Origin: Streptomyces sp. NBC_00663
GTDB lineage: Bacteria; Actinomycetota; Actinomycetes; Streptomycetales; Streptomycetaceae
Direction: 5' to 3'
Assembly: GCF_036226885.1 (NCBI RefSeq)
Contig: NZ_CP109027.1
Location: 7,130,001-7,194,000, forward strand
Length of the DNA stretch: 64,000 nt
In this document: positions 41,746 to 49,893 of the stretch, piece after piece
Layout: each line of letters starts with the position of its first letter
Position numbering within the stretch: the stretch's first letter is position 1
Position numbers and translations under genes: made by a program
Notes under the pieces: model-generated
The model's database searches: none
What the model was told of the DNA's origin: nothing
The model's input: the letters and a program-made list of their open reading frames with translations, nothing else

Positions 41746-42999
41746 ATGACCGCCACGCTCATAGCCCCGACGGACGTCACCTCCCGCCCCGCCCACCGCG
41801 ACGGCAACGTCCTGCGCTGGCTCGCCGCCTACACCTCCTCGATGGTCGGTGACAGCGTGTACTACATCGCCCTGTCCTGGGCCGCCGTACAGGCCGGAAG
41901 CCCTTCACAGGCCGGTGTCGTGATGTCGGTCAGCGCACTGCCGCGGGCGATCCTGATGCTCGGCGGCGGAGTCATCGCCGACCGGCTCGGACCCCGCCGG
42001 GTCGTCATCGGCAGCGATGTGGTGCGCTGCGCGGCCGTCCTCGCGGTGGCGGCGCTGCTGTTCTTCGCCAGCCCCGGGCTGTGGCCGCTGGCCGCGCTGG
42101 CGTTCGTCTTCGGCACCGTCGACGCCGTGTTCATGCCGGCCGTGGGTGCCCTCCCCGCGCGCGTGACGACACGGGACCAGCTCGCGCGGGTGCAGGGCAT
42201 GCGGGGCCTCGCGATCAGGTTCGCCAGCGTGGTCGGCGGACCGCTCGGCGGCCTCGGGGTGGCGATGGGCGGAGCAGCTGCCGCCTTCGGGCTGGCGGGG
42301 CTGCTCATCGCGGTGTCGGTGCCGCTGCTGGTCTCCGTACGGGTGGGGGAGGTGCCCGCCGACGCCAAGACCGGCGACGGCCCTCGGAGCAGCGCCTGGA
42401 GCGACCTGGTCAGCGGCCTGCGCTACATCCGCCGGCACCGTGTCCTCGCCCCGCTGATGCTGGCCATCGCCCTCGGTGACCTCGGCTTCGTCGGCCCGCT
42501 CAACGTCGGTCTGACCCTGCTCGCCGACGAACGCGGCTGGGGCGCCTCCGGCATGGGCGCGGTGCTCGCCGGGTTCGGCGTCGGCGCCGGGCTGGCCTCG
42601 CTGCTGCTGACGGTGCGCGGACGCCTGCCGCACGCCGGGCAGGTCGCGGCGTACGCCATCCTCGCGGGCTCCGTCGCGATCGGCGCCCTCGCCTACGTAC
42701 CGAGCCTGGTCGCCGCCGTCGGCACCGCCCTGGTCGTCGGGCTGCTCGCCGGGCTCAGCGGCGCGATGTGCGGCGCCCTGCTCCAGACCCAGGCCGACGC
42801 CGCCTACCTGGGGCGCGTCACCGCCGTCTCCGGACTGGTCAGCCTGGGCTTCGCGCCGCTGAGCATGCCGCTGTCCGCCGCGGCCATCGGGGCGTGGGGC
42901 ACGGGGCCGGTGTTCGTCGTCAGCGCGGCGGTGTGCGGACTCGGCGGGGTCGTCGCCCTGGCCGTACGGGAGCTGCGGCGGGCCGAGCTCCCGAAGTAG
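41746..42999 (+). CDS. Major facilitator superfamily transporter, putative drug exporter
   Basis: The 417-residue protein has about 12 hydrophobic segments and the MFS loop motif between segments 2 and 3 (GGGVIADRLGPRRVVIGSD). The subgroup resembles MFS_3/MefA-like exporters. A longer cytoplasmic loop (DAKTGDGPRSSAWSD) separates the two halves. It lies directly downstream of the ArsR-like regulator with a ribosome site (GAGAGG) and is probably induced when that repressor binds its ligand. Substrate unknown. Confidence 0.9.
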   Translation: MTATLIAPTDVTSRPAHRDGNVLRWLAAYTSSMVGDSVYYIALSWAAVQAGSPSQAGVVMSVSALPRAILMLGGGVIADRLGPRRVVIGSDVVRCAAVLAVAALLFFASPGLWPLAALAFVFGTVDAVFMPAVGALPARVTTRDQLARVQGMRGLAIRFASVVGGPLGGLGVAMGGAAAAFGLAGLLIAVSVPLLVSVRVGEVPADAKTGDGPRSSAWSDLVSGLRYIRRHRVLAPLMLAIALGDLGFVGPLNVGLTLLADERGWGASGMGAVLAGFGVGAGLASLLLTVRGRLPHAGQVAAYAILAGSVAIGALAYVPSLVAAVGTALVVGLLAGLSGAMCGALLQTQADAAYLGRVTAVSGLVSLGFAPLSMPLSAAAIGAWGTGPVFVVSAAVCGLGGVVALAVRELRRAELPK

Positions 43000-43030
43000 G
43001 GCCGGGACGCGGGAGGGCCGGAGCCGGTGC

Positions 43031-43666
43031 TCAGATCCCCAGCTGCTTGCCCTCGTGCAGCTTCGTGATGGCGTCCTTGTCGCCGTCCAGCTCCACGTCG
43101 ACGGCGTTCTTGCGGCCGTAGAGGAACAGCAGCAGTTCCGACGGCTCGCCCGTCACCGTCACGACCGGCGTCCCGCGGTGGGCGACCGCGGTCTGGCCGT
43201 CGGGGCGGCGCAGTACCAGGCCGGTCGGGACACCGCGGCCCATCAGCCGGGCGGTGCGCTCCAGACGGGACCACAGGGCGTCCTGGAAGACGGGGTCGAG
43301 CTCGCGGGGCGTCCAGCCCTCCTGGGCCCGGCGGACGTCCTCGGTGTGGACGTAGAACTCGATCGTGTTGGACGCCTCGTCGAGCTGCTTGACCTGGAAC
43401 GGCGAGAAACGCGGCGGGCCGGTACGGATCAGCTGGATCAGCTCCTCGTACGGCTTGGCCGCGAACTCCTCCATCGCCTTGTCCAGACGGGCGGAGAGCT
43501 GCTTGATGAGGAGGCCGGCCGAGGCGTCGGGGCGGCGCTCGCGCACCACCACGTGCGCGGCGAGATCCCGGGTCTGCCAGCCCTCGCACAGGGTCGGGGC
43601 CTCGGGTCCTGCGGTTTCCAGGAGATCGGCGAGCAGAAGTCGTTCACGCTTGGCGAAAGTCGACAT
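43031..43666 (-). CDS. TIGR03085-type metal-binding protein of the DinB/MDMPI fold
   Basis: The 211-residue protein fits the actinobacterial family TIGR03085, related to mycothiol-dependent maleylpyruvate isomerases and DinB. The start MSTFAKRERLLLADLLETAGPE and TLCEGWQTRDLAAHVVVRE hold the first conserved His. NTIEFYVHTEDVRRAQ contains the second His/Glu set. A mycothiol-dependent reaction is possible, but nothing identifies the substrate. It is convergent with the MFS gene and divergent from hisI. Confidence 0.85.
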   Translation of the reverse strand: MSTFAKRERLLLADLLETAGPEAPTLCEGWQTRDLAAHVVVRERRPDASAGLLIKQLSARLDKAMEEFAAKPYEELIQLIRTGPPRFSPFQVKQLDEASNTIEFYVHTEDVRRAQEGWTPRELDPVFQDALWSRLERTARLMGRGVPTGLVLRRPDGQTAVAHRGTPVVTVTGEPSELLLFLYGRKNAVDVELDGDKDAITKLHEGKQLGI

Positions 43667-43736
43667 GCCGTCAGCCTACGACCGCGCACGAGGTCCGCAC
43701 AGTGGACGCCACGCCTGTGCTGTCAGTGCGGCGCGG

Positions 43737-43742
43737 CACAAT
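43737..43742 (+). promoter_or_regulatory. Leaderless-type -10 element of hisI
   Basis: CACAAT ends 7 nt before ATG 43750 in the context GGCACAAT, the same as before the DUF2752 gene. This favours 43750 over the ATG at 43741. Confidence 0.55.
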
Positions 43743-43749
43743 GGCACCC

Positions 43750-44166
43750 ATGACCAGCACGCCCCCGCCCAGCAACCTCGACCCCGAGATCGCCGCGCGT
43801 CTCAAGCGCAGCGCCGACGGGCTCGTCCCCGCCATCGCCCAGCAGTACGACACCGGTGAGGTGCTGATGCTCGGCTGGATGGACGACGAGGCGCTGCACC
43901 GCACGCTCACCACCGGCCGCTGCACCTACTGGTCACGCAGCCGCCAGGAGTACTGGGTCAAGGGCGACACCTCCGGCCACTTCCAGTGGGTCAAGTCGGT
44001 CGCGCTGGACTGCGACGCCGACACCGTGCTGGTCAAGGTCGACCAGGTCGGCGCCGCCTGCCACACCGGCGCGCGCACCTGCTTCGACGCCGATGTGCTC
44101 CGCAAGGACGGCGACGGCCCGGACCGGGGCGCCGCCGATTCCGGCCTACCGGCCTCGGATCAGTAA
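43750..44166 (+). CDS. hisI: Phosphoribosyl-AMP cyclohydrolase
   Basis: The 138-residue enzyme opens the adenine ring of PR-AMP in histidine synthesis. The zinc/magnesium site is visible: CTYWSRSRQEYWVKGDTSG, LDCDADTVLVKVDQ, then CHTGARTCF. It lacks the HisE pyrophosphatase domain fused in enterobacteria. It stands apart from the main his operon and only 11 nt before trpE, so histidine and tryptophan genes are transcribed together here. Confidence 0.96.
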   Translation: MTSTPPPSNLDPEIAARLKRSADGLVPAIAQQYDTGEVLMLGWMDDEALHRTLTTGRCTYWSRSRQEYWVKGDTSGHFQWVKSVALDCDADTVLVKVDQVGAACHTGARTCFDADVLRKDGDGPDRGAADSGLPASDQ

Positions 44167-44177
44167 GGTCAGCCGCC

Positions 44178-45656
44178 ATGGACCTCGAGACCTTCCGCAA
44201 GCTCGCCACCGACCGGCGCGTCATCCCGGTCACGCGCAAGCTCCTCGCCGACGGCGACACCCCGGTCGCGCTCTACCGCAAGCTCGCCGCCGAGCGCCCC
44301 GGCACCTTCCTGCTGGAGTCCGCGGAGAACGGCCGCTCCTGGTCCCGCTACTCCTTCGTCGGCGTCCGCTCCTCCGCGACGCTCACCGCGCGCGACGGTC
44401 AGGCCCACTGGCTCGGTGAGGCACCCGTCGGCGTCCCCACGGACGGCGACCCGCTCGCCGCCCTGCGCGCCACCATCGAGGCCCTGCACACCCCGCACCA
44501 GGAGGGCCTGCCGCCCTTCACCGGCGGCATGGTCGGCTATCTCGGCTACGACATCGTCCGCCGCCTGGAGAAGATCGGCCCCGGCGAGCGCGACGACCTT
44601 CAGCTGCCCGAGCTGACCATGCTCCTCACCAGCGACCTCGCCGTGATGGACCACTGGGAGGGCTCGGTCCTGCTGATCGCCAACGCGATCAACCACAACG
44701 ACCTCGACACCGGCGTCGACGAGGCCCACGCCGACGCGGTGGCCCGTCTGGACGCCATGGAGGCGGACCTGTCCCGCGCGGTGGCCCAGCCGCCCGCCGT
44801 ACTGCCGCCCTCCGAACTCCCCGAGTACACCGCCCTGTGGGGCGGCGAGGACTTCCAGGCGGCCGTCGAGGACATCAAGGAGCGCATCCGCGCGGGCGAG
44901 GCCTTCCAGGTCGTCCCCTCCCAGCGCTTCGAAACGCCGTGCACGGCCAGTGCGTTGGACGTCTACCGGGTCCTGCGGGCGACCAACCCCTCCCCGTACA
45001 TGTACCTGTTCCGCTTCGACGGCTTCGACGTCGTCGGCTCGTCCCCCGAGGCCCTCGTCAAGGTCGAGGACGGGCGGGCCATGGTCCACCCCATCGCCGG
45101 TACCCGCTGGCGCGGGGCGACCCCGCAGGAGGACCAGGCCCTCGCCGACGAGCTGCTCGCCGACCCCAAGGAGCGCGCCGAGCACCTGATGCTGGTCGAC
45201 CTCGGCCGCAACGACCTGGGGAGGGTCTGCGAACCGGGCTCGGTCGAGGTCGTCGACTTCATGTCCATCGAGCGGTACTCGCACGTGATGCACATCGTCT
45301 CGACGGTCACCGGAAAGGTGGCGGAGGGCCGTACCGCCTTCGACGTCCTCACCGCCTGCTTCCCGGCCGGCACCCTCTCCGGCGCCCCGAAGCCCCGCGC
45401 GATGCAGATCATCGACGAACTCGAGCCGTCCCGGCGCGGGTTGTACGGCGGCTGCGTCGGCTATCTCGACTTCGCGGGCGACTCCGACACGGCCATCGCC
45501 ATCCGAACGGCCCTGCTCAGGGACGGTACGGCGTACGTCCAGGCGGGCGCCGGGATCGTCGCCGACTCCGACCCGGTCGCCGAGGACCAGGAGTGCCGCA
45601 ACAAGGCGGCGGCGGTGCTGCGCGCGGTGCACACGGCCAACCGGCTCGGGCGATAG
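44178..45656 (+). CDS. trpE: Anthranilate synthase component I
   Basis: TrpE converts chorismate and ammonia to anthranilate. The 492-residue protein has the tryptophan feedback site LLESAENGRSWSRYSF near the N-terminus and the chorismate-binding domain with FQVVPSQRF, AGTRWRGATPQED, LVDLGRNDLGRV, GTLSGAPKPRAM and YGGCVGYLDFAG. No leader peptide with tryptophan codons precedes it; it follows hisI by 11 nt. No trpG or trpD is in the window. Confidence 0.96.
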   Translation: MDLETFRKLATDRRVIPVTRKLLADGDTPVALYRKLAAERPGTFLLESAENGRSWSRYSFVGVRSSATLTARDGQAHWLGEAPVGVPTDGDPLAALRATIEALHTPHQEGLPPFTGGMVGYLGYDIVRRLEKIGPGERDDLQLPELTMLLTSDLAVMDHWEGSVLLIANAINHNDLDTGVDEAHADAVARLDAMEADLSRAVAQPPAVLPPSELPEYTALWGGEDFQAAVEDIKERIRAGEAFQVVPSQRFETPCTASALDVYRVLRATNPSPYMYLFRFDGFDVVGSSPEALVKVEDGRAMVHPIAGTRWRGATPQEDQALADELLADPKERAEHLMLVDLGRNDLGRVCEPGSVEVVDFMSIERYSHVMHIVSTVTGKVAEGRTAFDVLTACFPAGTLSGAPKPRAMQIIDELEPSRRGLYGGCVGYLDFAGDSDTAIAIRTALLRDGTAYVQAGAGIVADSDPVAEDQECRNKAAAVLRAVHTANRLGR

Positions 45657-45692
45657 GGCGAGGCTCGCCGGAAAGTAGGACGAGGCTCATAC

Positions 45693-45722
45693 GAACCCCG
45701 GGTGACGGTTCGCCCGGGGTTC
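45693..45722 (+). terminator. Hairpin between trpE and the next gene
   Basis: GAACCCCGGG (45693-45702) and CCCGGGGTTC (45713-45722) form a perfect 10-bp stem with a 10-nt loop. No T-run follows, so it may only weaken read-through. A -10-like element for the next gene begins 5 nt later. Confidence 0.6.
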
Positions 45723-45726
45723 GGGC

Positions 45727-45732
45727 GATAGT
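45727..45732 (+). promoter_or_regulatory. Leaderless-type -10 element of the Trp-associated membrane protein gene
   Basis: GATAGT ends 7 nt before GTG 45740. No ribosome site is present. Confidence 0.4.
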
Positions 45733-45739
45733 GGAGTAC

Positions 45740-46372
45740 GTGACTGCCGTTCCTCCCCCCCGTTCCGAAGCCGCAGGACCCGCCAGGGCCGGCCGCCTCA
45801 GCCTCGCTGTAGCCCTGCTGGCCGGTGCCCTCGGCGCGGCCGTGGCGCTGCTCTCCACCCGCCAGCAGTGGTCCTCGGGCACCGCCACGGTGGCCGGCGG
45901 CGACTTCCCGCTGACCGCCAGGGGCAGCGACGTCACGGGCGTCCCCGCGGCCCTCGCCATAGTGGGCCTCGCCGCGCTCGTCGCCGTCTTCGCCGTCCGC
46001 AAGGTGGGCCGCTTCGCGGTCGCCGCGCTGCTCGCGCTCTCCGGTGTCGGCATCGTCGTCTCGGCGCTCCTCGGTACGTCCGACAGCTCCGCGCTCGACG
46101 ACCAAGCCGCGTCCGCGTCCGGTGACGCGGCGGCGACGGTCGACGGCCTCAGCCATACGGCGTGGCCCTACCTCGCCGTGGCCGGCGGGGCGTTGATCCT
46201 GCTGGCCGGGTTGTTGGCGCTGCGGTACGGGCGTCTGTGGCCCGCGATGTCGGGGCGGTACGAGCGCAACGGGGAGCCGCGGGTCGCCCGTAGGGCGCGG
46301 GTCGCCGATCCTGACAGGCCCGAGGAGATCTGGAAGGCGTTGGATCGGGGCGAGGATCCGACAGGGGCGTAG
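45740..46372 (+). CDS. Trp biosynthesis-associated membrane protein (TIGR02234 type)
   Basis: The 210-residue protein has four hydrophobic segments: about residues 17-36, 67-85, 92-110 and 141-160. A conserved WSSGTATV element lies after the first segment. Such proteins occur almost only in actinobacteria next to trpE or trpC. No activity is known. The Arg-rich, acidic C-terminal tail (EEIWKALDRGEDPTGA) is cytoplasmic. GTG 45731 is an alternative start. Confidence 0.85.
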   Translation: MTAVPPPRSEAAGPARAGRLSLAVALLAGALGAAVALLSTRQQWSSGTATVAGGDFPLTARGSDVTGVPAALAIVGLAALVAVFAVRKVGRFAVAALLALSGVGIVVSALLGTSDSSALDDQAASASGDAAATVDGLSHTAWPYLAVAGGALILLAGLLALRYGRLWPAMSGRYERNGEPRVARRARVADPDRPEEIWKALDRGEDPTGA

Positions 46373-46387
46373 AGGGGGGTGAGTGTC

Positions 46388-46469
46388 GGCTGCGGGCCGG
46401 TGGGGGTTGTTCGCGCCCACGCGGTGGAGCCGCACATCGATACAGCCCCGCGCCCCTGAAGGGCGGCTG
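46388..46469 (+). repeat. Dispersed Streptomyces intergenic repeat, family 2, copy C
   Basis: This segment begins GGCTGCGGGCCGGTGGGGGT and ends CCCCGCGCCCCTGAAGGGCG. The inverse of 48492-48548 begins and ends nearly the same way, with a different middle. It fills most of the 212-nt gap after the Trp-associated membrane protein gene; no gene is seen in the rest of the gap. Confidence 0.8.
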
Positions 46470-46584
46470 CACTTCCCGGCATTGACCCGCTAGGCCTACC
46501 CCTGCTCACCGCTCACGCACCTGTGCGGAACAATGGACCCCGAGCGTCCGGCTCAGACACGTTTACAGCAACGAGGAGCAAGTC

Positions 46585-46833
46585 ATGGCGGGCAGCAGCC
46601 ACGGTCACACCCCGGCCGCCTGGACCGGTGTCACGATCGCCTTCATCGGTTTCTGCGTCTCGGGCGCCTTCATGGTGATGGCCCAGCCCGCGGGCTTCTG
46701 GGCCGGCATGGCGCTCGTGGTCATCGGCGGTGTCGTCGGCTGGATCATGAGCGCGATGGGCATGGGGCAGCCGAAGGACAGGCACAAGGACCTGCTCGCC
46801 GCACAGCGTGAGCCGGCGAGCGTCGAGGGCTGA
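46585..46833 (+). CDS. HGxxPAAW family small membrane protein
   Basis: The 82-residue protein begins MAGSSHGHTPAAW, the motif after which the family is named. Two membrane segments follow (about 14-34 and 39-58), then a charged tail with a KDRHKDLLAAQ helix. The family is confined to actinobacteria and often lies near trp genes; its role is unknown. ACGAGGAGCAAG before the ATG is a good ribosome site. Confidence 0.9.
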   Translation: MAGSSHGHTPAAWTGVTIAFIGFCVSGAFMVMAQPAGFWAGMALVVIGGVVGWIMSAMGMGQPKDRHKDLLAAQREPASVEG

Positions 46834-46914
46834 GAGCGGCACGTACCTCGTCGAGGGGCGGACCGGCGGACCTGCCGGGGCCGCCCCTCACGCGCGTCCG
46901 GGCCCGTGCGGGGG

Positions 46915-46920
46915 CACAAT
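46915..46920 (+). promoter_or_regulatory. Leaderless-type -10 element of the DUF2752 gene
   Basis: CACAAT ends 7 nt before GTG 46928, in the same GGCACAAT context as before hisI. Confidence 0.55.
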
Positions 46921-46927
46921 GCGAGGC

Positions 46928-47359
46928 GTGAACGCCGACAGCCAGAGGGTGATGACACATACGGCCGTGCTGGGACGGGTGGCCGTACCGGCAGGCGTCC
47001 TCGCCGCCGTCGCCGGTGCCTTCGCCTACGTCGGCGCCGTGGACCCCAACGAGACCGGTCACTACCCCGTCTGCCCGCTCCTGCGCCACACCGGCCTCTA
47101 CTGCCCCGGCTGCGGCGGACTGCGCAGCGCGCACGCCTTCGTCCACGGGGACGTCCTGACGGCCCTCCAGGCCAACGCCCCGGCCGTTCTCGGCTATCTG
47201 GGCTTCGCCGTGCTGTGGACCGTCTGGGTGGTCCGCTCGGCGCGCGGACGACCGCTGCGGATCGACCTCGGCCCGGTCCACCTGTGGACGCTGGGCACGT
47301 TGCTGCTGGTCTTCACCGTTGTCCGGAACCTGCCGTTCGGTGGCTGGCTGCATCCTTGA
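46928..47359 (+). CDS. DUF2752 family membrane protein
   Basis: The 143-residue protein has three hydrophobic segments and the DUF2752 hallmark CPLLRHTGLYCPGCGGLRS, with a CxxC pair likely to bind metal or redox partners at the membrane face. HAFVHGDVLTALQANAP is also typical. Function unknown; such genes commonly lie between trpE and trpC in Streptomyces. ATG 46919 is an alternative start, three codons upstream. Confidence 0.88.
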   Translation: MNADSQRVMTHTAVLGRVAVPAGVLAAVAGAFAYVGAVDPNETGHYPVCPLLRHTGLYCPGCGGLRSAHAFVHGDVLTALQANAPAVLGYLGFAVLWTVWVVRSARGRPLRIDLGPVHLWTLGTLLLVFTVVRNLPFGGWLHP

Positions 47360-47497
47360 TCAATCGGTGAACGTCCAGGTAGTGGGACCGGCGTCAACCG
47401 GATGCGAGGGCTACGCCCTCCTGCGGATACCATCGCAGTGACCACCTGTTTTCACCGGTCGCTGGAACTGTCAACCGTCTGGAAGGGGGCCGCTCGC
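47360..47497 (+). other. trpC upstream region
   Basis: This 138-nt leader has a GAGGGC-tac-GCCCTC hairpin at about 47406-47420 and a ribosome site, GAAGGGGG, before GTG 47498. No short peptide with repeated tryptophan codons was found, so classical attenuation is not supported. Confidence 0.5.
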
Positions 47498-48307
47498 GTG
47501 AGTGTGCTCGACGAGATCATCGACGGAGTCCGTGCCGACCTCGCGGAGCGGCAGGCGCGCGTCAGCCTCGACGAGCTCAAGGAGCGCGCGGCGAAGGCTC
47601 CCGCGGGCAAGGACGGCGTGGCCGCACTGCGCGGCGACGGCGTCAAGGTCATCTGCGAGGTCAAGCGCTCCAGCCCCTCCAAGGGCGCGCTGGCCGCGAT
47701 CGCCGACCCGGCGGGCCTGGCCGCGGACTACGAGGCGGGTGGCGCCGCCGTCATCTCCGTCCTCACCGAGGAGCGCCGCTTCGGCGGCTCGCTGGCCGAC
47801 CTGGAGGCCGTCCGCGCGCGCGTGGACATCCCGGTCCTGCGCAAGGACTTCATCGTCACGTCGTACCAGCTGTGGGAGGCCCGGGCCTACGGCGCCGATC
47901 TCGTGCTGCTGATCGTGGCCGCCCTGGAGCAGCCCGCCCTGGAGTCCCTCATCGAGCGCGCGGTGTCCATCGGACTCACCCCGCTCGTCGAGGTCCACGA
48001 CGAGGACGAGGTCGAGCGCGCGGTGGACGCCGGCGCGAAGATCATCGGCGTCAACGCCCGCAACCTCAAGACCCTTGAGGTCGACCGCGGCACCTTCGAG
48101 CGCGTCGCCCCCGAGATCCCCGACCACATCGTCAAGATCGCCGAGTCCGGCGTCCGCGGCCCGCACGACCTCATCGCGTACGCCAACGCCGGCGCCGACG
48201 CGGTCCTGGTCGGCGAGTCCCTGGTCACGGGCAAGGACCCGAAGACGGCGGTGGCGGACCTGGTGGCGGCGGGCGCACATCCCGCACTCCGCCACGGCCG
48301 CGGTTGA
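47498..48307 (+). CDS. trpC: Indole-3-glycerol phosphate synthase
   Basis: The 269-residue (beta-alpha)8 enzyme closes the indole ring from CdRP. Family motifs are VICEVKRSSPSKG with the catalytic lysine, VLTEERRFGGSLADL, PVLRKDFIV with the second lysine, IGVNARNLKTLEVD, and IAESGVRGPHD. GTG 47498 is preferred: it starts the usual MSVLDEIIDGVR and has GAAGGGGG upstream. It begins the trpC-trpM-trpB-trpA group. Confidence 0.96.
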   Translation: MSVLDEIIDGVRADLAERQARVSLDELKERAAKAPAGKDGVAALRGDGVKVICEVKRSSPSKGALAAIADPAGLAADYEAGGAAVISVLTEERRFGGSLADLEAVRARVDIPVLRKDFIVTSYQLWEARAYGADLVLLIVAALEQPALESLIERAVSIGLTPLVEVHDEDEVERAVDAGAKIIGVNARNLKTLEVDRGTFERVAPEIPDHIVKIAESGVRGPHDLIAYANAGADAVLVGESLVTGKDPKTAVADLVAAGAHPALRHGRG

Positions 48308-48329
48308 TCACCCGCTAGGCTTGGGCTCG

Positions 48330-48554
48330 ATGACCGTCCTGATGACCGTGACGACCGCGGACCGCTATGCACGCCTCGCGCGTGGCTGCCGTCCGCGTGG
48401 TTGCCGTGCGCCCGCGCGAAGGGTGCACGGTCGCCGGGTCCGGTATGTCATCGGTGACGAGCCGGGTCAGGTCAATGGCATGCGATGGCATCAGCGCCCC
48501 TTCAGGGGCGCGGGGAACTGCGCGACCAGCCACGACGGGCCCGCAGCCAACTGA
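48330..48554 (+). CDS. trpM: Tryptophan biosynthesis modulator TrpM-like protein
   Basis: A small basic protein between trpC and trpB, where Streptomyces encode TrpM. Its central part (RGCRPRGCRAPARRVHGRR, then VRYVIGDEPGQVNGMRWHQR) fits my memory of that protein. ATG 48330 gives 74 residues and ATG 48342 gives 70. The last about 18 residues, PFRGAGNCATSHDGPAAN, and the stop are encoded by a dispersed repeat element (48492-48548), so this tail is probably strain-specific. TrpM has been linked to amino-acid metabolism and development in S. coelicolor. Confidence 0.75.
   Translation: MTVLMTVTTADRYARLARGCRPRGCRAPARRVHGRRVRYVIGDEPGQVNGMRWHQRPFRGAGNCATSHDGPAAN
48492..48548 (-). repeat. Dispersed Streptomyces repeat, family 2, copy D, inside the trpM 3' end
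   Basis: Read on the minus strand it runs from GGCTGCGGGCCCGTCGTGGC to CGCGCCCCTGAAGGGGCGCT, sharing ends with copy C at 46388-46469. CGCCCC-TTCA-GGGGCG at its left edge forms a hairpin. It lies within the trpM frame and before trpB. Confidence 0.8.
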
Positions 48555-48609
48555 CATTCCCCGCCCCCACGGCGATTAGGTATTTCCCAACTCACCGTGA
48601 GGTTTCCGC

Positions 48610-49893
48610 ATGCCCAGCGAGTTCTTCATCCCCGACCCCGACGGTCAAGTCCCGAGCGCCGAAGGCTACTTCGGCGACTTCGGCGGCAAGTTCATCCCGG
48701 AGGCCCTCGTCGCCGCCGTGGACGAGGTCGCCGTCGAGTACGACAAGGCCAAGCACGACCCCGAGTTCGCCAAGGAACTCGACGACCTGCTCGTCCACTA
48801 CACCGGCCGCCCCAGCTCCCTCACCGAGGTGCCGCGGTTCGCCGAGCACGCCGGTGGCGCCCGGATCTTCCTCAAGCGGGAAGACCTCAACCACACCGGC
48901 TCACACAAGATCAACAACGTCCTCGGCCAGGCCCTGCTCACCAAGCGCATGGGCAAGACGCGTGTCATCGCCGAGACCGGCGCCGGTCAGCACGGCGTGG
49001 CCACCGCCACCGCCTGTGCGCTGTTCGGCCTCGAGTGCACGATCTACATGGGCGAGATCGACACCCAGCGCCAGGCCCTCAACGTGGCCCGGATGCGCAT
49101 GCTCGGCGCCGAGGTCATCGCCGTGAAGTCCGGCAGCCGCACGCTGAAGGACGCGATCAACGAGGCGTTCCGCGACTGGGTCGCCAACGTCGACCACACG
49201 CACTACCTCTTCGGCACGGTCGCAGGTCCGCACCCCTTCCCGGCGATGGTCCGCGACTTCCACCGGGTCATCGGCGTCGAGGCCCGCCGTCAGATCCTGG
49301 AGCGGGCCGGCCGGCTCCCCGACGCGGCGATCGCCTGCGTCGGCGGCGGCTCCAACGCCATCGGTCTGTTCCACGCCTTCATCCCGGACGCCGACGTACG
49401 CCTCATCGGCTGTGAGCCCGCCGGGCACGGCGTGGAGACCGGCGAGCACGCGGCCACCCTGACCGCGGGCGAGCCCGGCATCCTGCACGGCTCCCGCTCC
49501 TACGTCCTCCAGGACGAGGAGGGCCAGATCACCGAGCCGTACTCCATCTCCGCCGGTCTGGACTACCCGGGCATCGGCCCCGAGCACTCCTACCTCAAGG
49601 ACTCCGGCCGCGGCGAGTACCGCGCGGTCACCGACGACGCGGCCATGCAGGCGCTGCGTCTGCTCTCCCGCACCGAGGGGATCATCCCGGCCATCGAGAG
49701 CGCCCACGCGCTGGCCGGCGCCCTGGAGGTCGGCAAGGAGCTGGGCAAGGACGGGCTGATCATCGTCAACCTGTCCGGGCGCGGCGACAAGGACATGGAC
49801 ACGGCCGCGCGCTACTTCGGCCTGTACGACACCGACGCCGAGGTCGCGGCCGACGCCGCCGACCTCGCCGAGATCGAGGGGGACGCCAAGTGA
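48610..49893 (+). CDS. trpB: Tryptophan synthase beta chain
   Basis: The 427-residue PLP enzyme joins indole and serine. Lys100 in HTGSHKINN binds PLP. ETGAGQHGVATATA is the conserved glutamate loop, and CVGGGSNAIG binds the PLP phosphate. It is a TrpB1-type protein that pairs with TrpA. The ATG follows GTGAGG. The trpA GTG overlaps the stop by 4 nt, giving equal synthesis of both subunits. Confidence 0.97.
   Translation: MPSEFFIPDPDGQVPSAEGYFGDFGGKFIPEALVAAVDEVAVEYDKAKHDPEFAKELDDLLVHYTGRPSSLTEVPRFAEHAGGARIFLKREDLNHTGSHKINNVLGQALLTKRMGKTRVIAETGAGQHGVATATACALFGLECTIYMGEIDTQRQALNVARMRMLGAEVIAVKSGSRTLKDAINEAFRDWVANVDHTHYLFGTVAGPHPFPAMVRDFHRVIGVEARRQILERAGRLPDAAIACVGGGSNAIGLFHAFIPDADVRLIGCEPAGHGVETGEHAATLTAGEPGILHGSRSYVLQDEEGQITEPYSISAGLDYPGIGPEHSYLKDSGRGEYRAVTDDAAMQALRLLSRTEGIIPAIESAHALAGALEVGKELGKDGLIIVNLSGRGDKDMDTAARYFGLYDTDAEVAADAADLAEIEGDAK

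Noticed and set aside
47360..47497. Classical tryptophan attenuator before trpC
   Set aside because: No short open frame with clustered Trp codons and no competing terminator/antiterminator pair was found; the same holds before trpE.
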